From positions 31,089,845 through 31,153,844 of the forward strand of contig CM019823.1 in NCBI GenBank assembly GCA_009763385.1: 64,000 nucleotides of DNA, in the 5' to 3' direction. Positions 20,700 through 30,751 of the stretch are shown piece by piece (position 1 is the first letter of the stretch; each line of letters opens with the position of its first letter). The stretch is from Coix lacryma-jobi var. lacryma-jobi (lineage: Eukaryota > Streptophyta > Magnoliopsida > Poales > Poaceae). The notes beneath the pieces were generated by a model. It was not told where the DNA came from, did not search any database, and was given only the letters and a program-made list of their open reading frames with translations. Made by a program: the position numbers and the translations under genes.

Positions 20700-21620
20700 C
20701 TGCACCCAGCAAAAGAAAAAAAAAATCATGTTAGTCCCTAACCAGAAAAATCAGACAGATAAAAAGACTGCCGATAATCCTTTTTCTATCTCATTTACCT
20801 AATGAGTAATGACTATTCTGCAGCATCCTAAGCATAAAAAAACAGTAACCAGCGCCAAAATACTGTAATTCTTCGCAAACACTCACAAATCCACCCAAAC
20901 ACATCTATATTGCCTTTAACATGTTCCCGGCTATGATTTAAAATTGCGTCTTAAATAGGTATGTTGCACTTCAAACAAAAAAACAACAAGCATCCCATCT
21001 TAACCATAACACTCTAGTACGATTATGGCTCTGATGACAGGAGTGATGATAAGCCGTTATAAATAACACTACCAGTAAACTTTTCTTCTCCTTCGATTGG
21101 TGAAATAAAAAAAAATGCAATCCTTAGCTAGCTCTCTGACATATGCATTAATCAAAACACAGTAGTTTTTTTAAAAAAAAAATGTATCTTGGCTTCATTT
21201 CACTTCCTTGTCTCGAGAAAAAGTTGATTTCTAATGGATCAACAGCTAAATTAGTCTAGTAGCCCTTCTCAGTTTTCATTAGGCATTATTTTGTTTCTAT
21301 CACAATAAGTCTGGCTAGTCAGCCAGAACCAGCGTCATTGAGCACAGTATGTGCATACGTGAACTTTATTGATTTAGCTTCAAGTCACAAGTTTGGTACT
21401 TGTGATCAGACGCCAGTGTTAAGCTAGAGGAAGTAGAGGATGAAAGTAGTTTAATCAACTGCTAGTTTATTAGGTGTTAGTATCCGAGGATATGATTCCT
21501 GTCAGGATTAGGACTCTACATGTGGACCGGAGAACAAAAATACTAAAATAGCACAAGCAAAGAACAAAATTAGAAGAAGCAAACACATCAAGATAAAGAG
21601 GAGGGCAAATAACCTTTTAA
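20700..21620. other. Intergenic or intronic, nothing recognised
   Basis: AT-rich, short ORFs only. If the exon at 20533-20699 belongs to a live gene this would be intron. Confidence 0.35.
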
Positions 21621-22238
21621 GAGCATCTCCAAGAGAATAGGTAAATCATTTTGTAAATGTAATTTTAGTTATTACTAGAAAAAAAATAGTCTCCAACAGA
21701 CTCTCTAGAATCCAGATGACTCCAAATTGGATAGCTAGCTATTCCTGAAGTTCCGGTCTCCATATATGGATAGCTGGTGTCGCTAGCTATTCGACCTCTG
21801 CGCACGCCAGGTGAATCCTTCCCGTGCGCTGCTTCGTGCGCGAACGCGTCTTCAAGTTCCTCCGCCCGCATCATCAGCAGCCGCGATGCCCCTGAAGTTG
21901 TGTGGCCAACAGAAAGTTGCTATGCACTGCCGCCACATGCGGTGTGTACTGGGCTGCATGCGATGGCTGGCTAGCAGGAAGTCAATAACCAGCGGGCAGG
22001 GCCCCAATTTGGTGAAGATGTGTTCTGTTCTCGGTGGCGTACGCAATGATCCGAAACGACGAGGTCTACACGATCCGAGAAGACGCAAGGTCTGTTGATG
22101 TGGCAGGTTTTGAATATAGAGTCTCAATTTAGATAGTCTGTTGGAGTAGCCTATTTTTTTTTAAGTGAGATTCATTTTAGAGAATAGCTAAATCGCTAAA
22201 TTTGAATACTCATTTTGGCTAATCTCTTGGAGATGCTC
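21621..22238. mobile_element. MITE with a GC-rich core
   Basis: Ends GAGCATCTCCAAGAGAATAG and its inverted match (...CTCTTGGAGATGCTC), 618 bp apart. The AT-rich arms are those of a Tourist/hAT-type MITE, but the middle (about 21780-22090) is GC-rich with short ORFs, unlike the arms. That core may be captured genomic DNA; no source recognised. Confidence 0.65.
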
Positions 22239-22743
22239 TAAAGAAAGAAACAAGAGGGCAAATAAGCTGTTTACAGTAGTTCGAGTCAACAAGATCAATA
22301 TGCAACTCAAAGCATATTAGTGTTTTTTTTAATAAAAAAGAGCACATTGAGATGGCCAAATATAAAATGTCAAGCACTTCTTTGACCCTTTTTTGCAAAG
22401 CAAGGGGCCAAAGTCCCTGTTCCAAGAAAGTACAGAGACCAAATTGACAGTCCAGCTAAAATATATTTTGTCGTAACATCCTCGATTAGGATGACAACAA
22501 ATACATGCAAACAAATTATGAATTGATTGCACCATGACAATGTCCATTTGGAATGCAATGATGCCATCTCTAAGAAGAGGAATCACCATCTCTCCGGGGG
22601 CATGCTTCTGTTATCTACCTATAATAAGCGGGATTGATACAACATTGGACATTGACTAAGCACAATTACATATGTTGCAATCGATCTACCTTTTCTCAGT
22701 TTGATGTCTGGCTTGGACATTCACAGGAGGACAATAACATATG
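22239..22743. other. Intergenic, nothing recognised
   Basis: AT-rich, no supportable gene. It ends at the 9-bp target duplication of the next element. Confidence 0.4.
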
Positions 22744-22752
22744 TTTTAGAAA

Positions 22753-24900
22753 GGGAATTTGGTGATTCTACCCTTATTTTGAACTCCAACTGTGATTTTA
22801 CTCTCGTTTTTTTAACTTTGTATTTTTACCCTTGTTTTATTCAAACGAATCCTCCGTCTACCCTTACTACGTAACACCGTTGATACTGGTCATATTAAAT
22901 GGCAAAAAAAAACAAAAAAGAAAAGATCGACAGTGCAAAAGACAAAAATGCCCCTAAGGCCTTTTCTCCTTCTCCCGTACTCTATCTCCTATCGTACGAC
23001 TTTCTCCGCATCGTACCAGTAGCGCGGCCCTTCTCCGTTGTGGGCGTCGCCGGTGGCCTGCTCCCGGCGGCAGGCTCCTCTCCCTTCGGCCTCCCCCTCT
23101 CCTCTTCGGCCTCCTCCTCTCCCCATCGCCCTCCCCCATCGATGCTCCTGGCACGCACAACATGAGGGGCGGGAGCTAGGGTTTTACCGACGGCGCTTCT
23201 GCTCCCAGCAGCCGGCGGCGGCGCGCGACCGCATTCCCGGCGTCTCGCTGCAGCCTTCCCCTCCCCGGTGGCGGTTCTGCTTCCCCTTCGGCCTTCCCCT
23301 CCCCATCGCCGGGTTTTAGGCTGCCACGGCTCTGCTCCCGGTGCCCGGCAGCAGCAGTTCCGGCGACCGGCAGCAGCACTCTCGGCGCCCCTCTCCATCT
23401 CTCCGTCGTTCTCACCCCTAACAGACAGCATGGGAGAACCGAGGTATTTCATCAATTTTTATTTTTGAGATGTGTGTTTCATTGCAATCGAAAATAATAG
23501 AGATTAGTAGATCCGTTGACTTGTTTATTTTCTTCTGTGATTTGTAGGATAAATCATAATAAATTGGAACTTGCTGTTTATGTGCGCTCGTTTTACATCT
23601 TGCCAGACAATGGTCCAAAAACATGGTGGCAAGGTAGAAATTTGCCAACCAAGCTTATTGACATAAATAGCTTTGGGCTACTGCAGTTAGTTGATTTCAT
23701 TGCTGAGCATTGCTTGTGGGGTTCTAAACAATATATTACCTTGTGGCGTGATTTGGAGAATGACTTGCCAAGGAGGTCCTACAACTAGTCAAAAGAGGAG
23801 GCAATCAACACCACAAGATGGATCAGGACAAGGAAGCAATGACCCAATGTGAGTAATACATGTATTGCTGGCCAATTCCATTTATTTATCCTAATTATTC
23901 ATATTTATTAGTACTAACATTTTTCTCTAACAAACATTAAGTGCAAGTGCAAGTGCTACTGCAAGTGATACTGGAAGGGGAAGGGGAAGGGGAAGAGAGG
24001 GATTCAGGAGAGGACAACAATGAGACAATGTATGTGGTTCATGCATGCTGTCTGTTACTTTTTTTCTAGCAATTATAGCATTGCCACCTATGTTAACTTG
24101 TTTTTACTCTTGTTCTTATGAAGTACAAGTGCTACAGCAAGGGGAAGGGGAAGGGCAAGGGCAACAGGGTCAGCACAGGCCAACAATGAGACAAAGTAAG
24201 ACAAGGCAACATTTCTTCTCTTTACTACATATTATAGTCAATTTACTAATATAATTCTGCTCTTTTCCTTATAAAGTGAAAGCACTACAGGAAGGGGAAG
24301 AGGAAGGAGGGGAAGAGGAGCAACTACTGGGAGGCTTGCTACTTTGCTTGGTTTCGATGCTTGACATGTAGCTCACTACTAGTTGCCTAGAGAACTCACT
24401 AGTAGCTCCCACTGTTGTTGGACATGTCATTTAGACCAATACGTTAGTGTTTGACATGTCATTTGAATTTTTATGTTGGTTTGTACTGTGATACTATGAT
24501 GACATATTACATGGATCTAGTTCATATATAATACTTGTGTGATATTAAATTGTGTTTATGTGGATTCTTAGCTGAAATGCTGTCGAATTTGATATTAAAT
24601 TGTGTTTATGTGGAGTGTTAGCTGAAATGCTGCCGAATTTTTCTAAAAATTCTGTACAAAATTATCAAAGTGTTGACTGAAAATAGGAGTAAAAATACAA
24701 AGAACATGATGAAATAGGGGTAAAAACGAATGGGCAACATTGTCCTTTTGTGAGAAAGTTAACACCATTACATTGCCTTAACAGACCAGGGGTAAAGTCA
24801 TCCTTCGTTAAAAAAAAGCAGGGGTAAAATCACAAAGTTTAAAAAACGAGGGTAAAATCACAAATAGGTTCTAAAACAGTGGTACAAACGCTGAAGCCCC
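22753..24900 (+). mobile_element. Mutator-like element (MULE) with 9-bp target duplication
   Basis: 2148 bp between two exact TTTTAGAAA copies (22744-22752 and 24901-24909); a 9-bp duplication is the hallmark of Mutator-type insertion. Both termini begin GGG (GGGAATTTGGTG on the left, GGGGCTTCAGCG read inward from the right). Both sub-terminal regions carry inverted copies of a TGATTTTACYCTCGTTTTTT motif. Inside is a GC-rich leader (22975-23430) and a small multi-exon gene on plus. No complete transposase is present, so it is non-autonomous. Confidence 0.75.
23430..24364 (+). pseudogene. Internally deleted MULE-borne gene
   Basis: First exon 23430-23443 (MGEP, then split Arg codon); the next begins at 23548 after TTTGTAG and encodes INHNKLELAVYVRSFYILP and onward, including GPKTWWQGRNLPTKLID. 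This frame meets a stop at 23786-23788, but a shifted frame runs to a donor near 23849. Later exons carry Gly/Arg repeats (GRGRGRGREGFRRGQQ; GRGRGRRGRGATTGRLATLL) ending TGA at 24362-24364. The layout, an N-terminal domain plus an RG-rich C-terminus with nothing between, suggests a transposase gene that lost its catalytic core. Assignment to a MURA-like protein is inference from the element type. Confidence 0.45.
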
Positions 24901-24909
24901 TTTTAGAAA

Positions 24910-25338
24910 ACCACTTCAATGGTTTGGGACTTCCAGTTTGACTGTCCAGTACTGGGAGACATATGTGCTAGCTAATAAATAAAATATTAACATTGCTGAA
25001 GTTGGAGAAAACTTGAAATTGACATTTAAAAGAACAGTTTCACCTAGAATTCTGAATCACTTGCTAGAGTTGGTTGCTTGCTGAATGGTGGACGATACGT
25101 TGAGTATGTGTATTGATTGAAGGCTGCGTTTTATTCAAGGAATAAATAAAACAGGGGAAACCTTTTCCCTAAAAATTTGCTCCAACAATGGCTCAACAGT
25201 TAACAACTAAAATTGCTTCTGTGATGGTTTTAACATTTAACATCTGAGACCCTTGCAGTTCAAAATTATTTTGTCTGTACCCAGCTTCTATTCATGCAAC
25301 ACCAATGTATCCCAAAGTAATATTTTATCAGCTCTACT
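24910..25338. other. Intergenic, nothing recognised
   Basis: AT-rich sequence without a gene. Confidence 0.4.
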
Positions 25339-25939
25339 TGAGCATCCCCAACACATCTCTTAAAATTGAGCCCCTATTCCCACAGCTCTACTTTTATATT
25401 TCCAATGGCACAGGTATTTCCTTTGAAAAAAATGTACTCATATAAACTTCCTGTCGACGCTTAAACATAAATTTTGGACTGCAATCAAGGCCTATCAACA
25501 TCCTATAATTATTCAGTACTGAAATGAGTAGGACAAAAAAAAAGAACAAAGAAAACCAAAAAACTACAAACTCAGCAGACTCTCCATTTGCGCTCATCTC
25601 TCTCCAGCTCCCTCTGACACCTCCGACCTCTTCCTCTCCACGTCTCTCCCCCACCCAATCCATGCCTCTGTCTCTCAGTGCATGCTCCCTGGCAGCTCTC
25701 TCTCACTGGCGGTGTGGGCAGGTGGAGCCGTGGAGGGCCGCAGCAGCGCAAGCTGGAACAAGCCAGCGCACAAAGGGCAGGAGCCGTGCCGTGGGCAGGG
25801 AAGCAACGCCGTGCAGAAGCCAGGAACGGCACAGGGTCGGATGCAGCAGTGCGCAGAGGGCGGGAGCAGTGGCCTGCCTCTGTGTGCGCGCTCTCAAATT
25901 TGGAATAGGGGCTGCAGCAGGGCGCGGATTGAAGATGCT
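25339..25939. mobile_element. MITE with a GC-rich core (second case)
   Basis: Left end GAGCATCCCCAACACATCTC continuing to GAGCCCCTATTCC; right end is its diverged inverted copy (GGAATAGGGGC ... GAAGATGCTC), 601 bp in all. Like the element at 21621 it has AT-rich arms around a GC-rich middle (about 25600-25900) with overlapping ORFs on both strands that I do not regard as genes. Confidence 0.65.
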
Positions 25940-26260
25940 CTTAGTGTCTAAAAATGTATCCACACCTGACACCTAGCTCTGTTGCAAATCTCAAATTTGC
26001 GGGGATCCTATAGCCTAACTTGTATCTTTGAACAAAGTATTATGCTTCAACATTCCAGATATGTCCCTCGCCTATGATGCTTTGCCCCTTGCAACTGTGC
26101 ATTGGCAATTACCCTATCACCCCTATGGAATCAGCTAACAATCTAGCTATATTACATTTTAGAAGCATGGAATTTTACTTTGTTTTCTAGAGTAGGACAA
26201 TCAAAAGACTTGTAGATGTAACCACATGATAAGGGATGCATGAGTAAAGCATATAATTAC

Positions 26261-27588
26261 CTGAAGCTGTCGTCAAATATGCAGATATCCTACTGTGCAT
26301 ATAGGTGAAATCCACGATGATATTTCTTTCTGCACAAAACGGAGCCACTCCTTGTAGTGTGTTGTTGTTCATGTCCACAGCAATCACCCAAGCTTTGTCA
26401 TCCATGCGGTTCTTCTTGGTCATGAAGTAGACGGTGCCATCATCATTGTTCAAACTGAGTGTGGGCTGAAATATGTCGAGGCCCTTCAATGGTTTGAGTG
26501 GCATGCCTCGATGGTCCAGCAACTTAGGCAGCAGCTCAAAGTGCGGGTTGCCGACAACAGGGATATCAGAAGATTCACACTTGTGGCCTGGATCCCAACA
26601 GTCCTCAGACCAACCAGAAGCCACCGACCAGGTCCATGTCTTTGACATCCAGCCATCCCTGATGTAGCGACCCCTGAAGGCTGGGCAAGGCTTCGAGTGA
26701 ACCTGCAGCTCGACATACTTGATGGTGCGACCCTGTTGGAGGACGGCAATGTCCCGAGCAAGGCGCGCATCTCCAGTGTTCAACAGGAATGGTGGTGGCA
26801 ACGTGACGTAGCGAAGAGGGGGTGCAGGTTTGCCTTGCTCTACTCTGAGGACGTCACAGATGAGCATACCCCGCCAGAGGTCAACGAAACCCATGGTGCC
26901 AGCATCTCCTCCTATGGGGATGACTTTGCTGTTGATGTGGAAAAAGTTGCAGCCATAGTGGCGTCGATGCTGTTGGTCGAGTGAGATGCTGTGGGTACTC
27001 CAACTAGTCGGGCAATTGGAGTCGTAGAGACAGAGGACGAACTCTGCGGGATCGAGTTCATAGGGTGACCTACACAGTGCGGCGATAAGGTAGAAATCAC
27101 CAGAGTTGCCGCCGTGGTGGGGGCGCAGGATGCCAACCTGATGTGAATCGAAGCCATAATGGGTGGGGCCGCGGGAGGCGATTGAGTGACGGCCCCCCGC
27201 CCTTGGCGGCGTCGGCGGCCCGGTAGATGTAGTAGTCCGCATCCTCGCGGAACTCGCTTCTACCGGATACGATGATGCGGAGGAGGAGGAGGTCCTCCTC
27301 GACGACGAGGACCTTGGGCTCCAAGGGGAACAAGGTGTGTGGCAACCCAGGGCAGAAGACGCAGACGTAGGAGACGCGCGGCGGGCGGGCGAGGCACAAG
27401 GTGACCTGGATCTGCTTCCCGTCCCACGTCTCGGAGTAGGCGGTGGTGGCGTTGACGCGCTGGGCGACGTAGGCCATCTGCTCGAGGAGCACCCAGGGGA
27501 TCTCAGCGCCATCGTTGTCGGCGGCGGCGGAGAGGGCAGGCGGGTGCAAGCTAGCATTGTGCACCCTAAACTCAGACTGAATCTCCAT
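26261..27588 (-). pseudogene. DUF1618-domain protein gene with a frameshift
   Basis: Begins at the ATG at 27588 (MEIQSEF), reads through EIPWVLLEQMAYVAQRVNAT to about residue 140, then continues one frame over (YGFDSHQVGILRPHHGG ... GFVDLWRGMLICDVL ... LPPPF ...), the typical DUF1618 layout of grass proteins. The switch falls at a run of four G (27165-27168 on plus); one base fewer there would join the frames. Near the 3' end a donor (CAG then GTAATT, 26261/26260) suggests a further exon not identified; read-through instead gives a stop at 26187. The family is large in grasses, of unknown function. Either a recent pseudogene or a sequencing error. Confidence 0.75.
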
Positions 27589-27769
27589 CGCCAATGGATG
27601 GATGGATGGATCGATTCCCTTCCTCTTCGCCTTTCTTCTCTTCCCTTTCCCTCTCTCCTCCTCGTCGTCTTCCTCACTGTTTGCGGTGGAACTGGATTTT
27701 TTTTTTGTTTTACTTTTTTGCCCGGAGGAGCGGCGGAGGGGAAGCTGCAAACTCTAGCCTGACTCTAGC

Positions 27770-28065
27770 TTCTAATTTAGTTTATTAAAAATAAATTAAT
27801 TATAAAATTAATTTATCAGTCGGAGATTAATTCACGAAACGAATTTATAAATTTAATTAGTCCATTATAATATTGTGGTGCTATAGTAAATATTTTTTAA
27901 TGATGAATTAATTCGCCTTAATCGATTCATCTTGTTAATTATTGTATATTGACGTGATTATAATTTTATAATTAGTTTATTTTTAATGAACTAAATTAGG
28001 GTCGTAACACCTGATATGATATAGACTAAACTTTAGTTCCCGGATTCAAACACCCTGTGATCTTC
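27770..28065. mobile_element. AT-rich MITE beside the DUF1618 gene
   Basis: Very AT-rich, with self-complementary parts (TTTAGTTTATTAAAAATAAA near the left; TTTATTTTTAATGAACTAAA near the right). It ends in CTTTAGTTCCCGGATTCAAACACCC, the style of hAT/PIF-type MITE ends. Exact termini uncertain. Confidence 0.5.
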
Positions 28066-28256
28066 TAATCTATCTATTTGTGTCAATATAAACAGCTAGT
28101 TTTAGGTTTATTAAGTCAAATCCTTTTAAATTTTGATGATAGATAGCACATAAACCATAGAAATTGACAATGTAAAACAAAAACCATGGAAATTGACAGC
28201 AGGCCCCCTACTTTGGCTCTTATATATAGCTAAATATGAGAGCTCAGGAAAAAAAA

Positions 28257-28618
28257 CGAGCTCCAGCAGGGCCCCTACTAGGGTCCTGAAATTTGAGTGG
28301 GCTCTCAGATTTTTCCCCTCAGTCCTCATTCATGTTGGGCCAATAGCTCAGCTCTCATCCGTGATTTTGCCTCTCACCCCTCCCTCATCTCCCGCAATCG
28401 GCTAAGTTTATGTGAAAAGTCACGACTTAACCTCTCATGACCGAGTTAGTCTATGACAACCAAACCTCACATATCATTGACAGTCTAAATAATTTTGAGT
28501 GCTCTATTTTGAGGGTCATTGTTGGAGTGCAGCCCAAAAAACAGGACCCTCAAAAATAGGGGAAGCACTCAAATAAAAAATAGGGACCCTGTTTTGAGAG
28601 CTACTGCTAGAGTTGCTC
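28257..28618. mobile_element. Probable MITE, degenerate ends
   Basis: Left GAGCTCCAGCAGGGCCCC and right ...GAGAGCTACTGCTAGAGTTGCTC are imperfect inverted matches of the GAGC-type MITE end. Inside, GGACCCTCAAAAATAGGGG recurs in part. No ORF. Confidence 0.4.
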
Positions 28619-28775
28619 TAAAATAATGTTAGCAGATTCATCATGAAAACCAACTATTGTATCTGTCACTTTTTCCTGTTTGAAATAAATTATTTTAGAG
28701 ATTACATGGATAATGCGCTATAACCACATTAGAGGTAGTTTTTGGGACATATATGGATTGGGTTGGAAACTATTA

Positions 28776-28891
28776 CTCCATCCATCTATTTATCGAAGTC
28801 ATTTTAGGGTGTGGTCCTTGGCTTAGACGACTTCAATTCTTAGAGATTTTTTTTTTGGTGTAACAAGACTCCGATAAATGGATAGATGGAG
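28776..28891. mobile_element. Small Stowaway MITE (116 bp)
   Basis: Ends CTCCATCCATCTATTTATCG and CGATAAATGGATAGATGGAG, near-perfect inverted repeats, flanked by TA on both sides (28774-28775, 28892-28893). Confidence 0.85.
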
Positions 28892-29041
28892 TATTTTATT
28901 AGCTTTAGTATACCAACAAAAATGACCTTGTGTTGTTACTTGTTGCCACGGGCAAAGAACATATATTGGTTTTTATTATTTGATGACATAAGAATAAGTT
29001 GATTTTTTTATGAGAGAATTTTCAAAGGAAATGAGCACATG

Positions 29042-29567
29042 TAGAGATTGCAATGGGAATTACCCGTTGGGTATGTGTTGTCTATACCTTTACCTACGAA
29101 AAAATATTTTATCCGCTAATTTACTCATACTCATATTTGGGTGGGAGTTCTTTCTCATACCCTTACCCATGCGTGTAATAGGTACTTATGGGTTACCCAT
29201 GGGTAAGAATATTTACAATTTAAAATATATATGCCAATATATCAGGCTCCCAGTTCCAACAAAAACATCACAATTTATAAAATTAACAGTAAATTCATCA
29301 AACAAACCAGCTACACAAACAAAGTTCACGTATAGTTTGAGTATTATTGAGCTTGAATTGTGAGGTAGTAATTTTTTACCCATAATTTGTATAATTTGAA
29401 TCGGGTTCATTTATCCATGGGTTAACGAATATGGACAGTGCAATCTCATACCCTTACCCGCTGGGGTAAGACACTGTTTTCATTATCTTACCTATGAATA
29501 AAAAAAATTAGTCATACCCTTCCACTAATAGGGTTTTTAACCACCGGGGTAGAAATTATCATCTCTA
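29042..29567. mobile_element. hAT-like non-autonomous element
   Basis: Starts TAGAGATTGCAATGGGAATTACCC and ends ...GGGGTAGAAATTATCATCTCTA, an imperfect inverted pair. It carries many copies of ACCC(A/G)TGGGTA and CATACCCTTACCC in both orientations, the sub-terminal pattern common in grass hAT elements. No transposase. Confidence 0.55.
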
Positions 29568-30751
29568 ACCCTAATGAATCATTGACTCACACGACCATCC
29601 CCTTCCCTCCACCTCGCATTCTGAATCCAACGCCGCACTCGTGCATCCTCTTCCCTTTCACTCGTGCGCGCGTCGGGATGCCTACTCCTACTCCTACTGT
29701 TCGTCGATGGAAGTGCCAGAAGGCACCGCGGGCTCTTCTCTTCTTTCGTGCGGTCATGGCTCCGGAGGGAGCGTGTCGGCCCTGACCTTTGTCGCGTTGC
29801 CTACTCCGCTCGCCAACGTGCTCCGCTTAACTGCCCCGTCTTGCCAGCTGGTGACTCCTCTATTGTCTCTTCTCACCAGATCTGGTGTCACGTCAAACGC
29901 TGTCGTGCGTCGTCACCATGCCAACATACGACGCGGGTCTCGTGCTGGCCCATCCTGCTTTATTGGACGTGCTTTTCTAGCCATCTTGACCTGTAAATCG
30001 GCCTAACAGACCGTGCCTGGGGCACTGACCAGACACGAGGCATACCTAGGTACGACCCGGGAGGCACGACGTGTCGTGCCGACTCGTTCTCATCGGGTCG
30101 TGCCTGGCACGGGCCCAGACCGTGCCGGGGTGGGTTGGCCTGTTCATCTATAGGTGTACCCCCGGCTCCTGTACATAGGCTGCACACGGTCTGGCCATGT
30201 GATCATGGAGCCTAATCTAAATCAGTGACCGTGTAGTTAATCAGCGCACTAGCTCTAGCTAGTGTGTTAGCATAAGAGATGGATCAATTTATGATGGCCT
30301 CCTATCCTCCTTCCTGCCAGCAGCATGCGTCAGAACAGTGGGGGCCGAAATGAGGACTTTCCTGGGTGTACCAACGGGAAATTTCCACATGGCACGCCAG
30401 ACACTATCCTGCGGCACTCTCGCCTTCAAGATTCGTGAAAGTCAACAAGACTTTTGGCAGACATCGTACGAGTTTTATGCATTCGAGACGAGATAACATA
30501 GACTAGGCGGGACTTGCGGTCAACACAGTCGGAGCGGGTAGGCCATATCCAAATCACGATGCATGTTTGTGTGGTTGACGATAAATAATAGCGGGCCAAA
30601 CCGTTGGAGTTCTGATTTCCGCACCGCTGGGTGCACACGTACAAGCTTGCAGCGGTGCTCGTTCCTGGGGAACCACGCGTGACGTGCCCGTATCCGCACA
30701 GAGGCGAGCCGTGAGCGTACGGTGCCACGACCCTCTGGTCCCCAACCGCTT
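29568..30751. other. Intergenic, upstream of the GIDE-domain gene
   Basis: 29580-29995 is GC-rich with overlapping short ORFs and no domain. 30010-30160 contains repeated GTGCC/GGCAC motifs (GACCGTGCC, TCGTGCCTGGCACGGGCC) suggestive of a transposon end. 30190-30680 is probably promoter sequence for the gene at 30752; no clear TATA box chosen. Confidence 0.4.
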
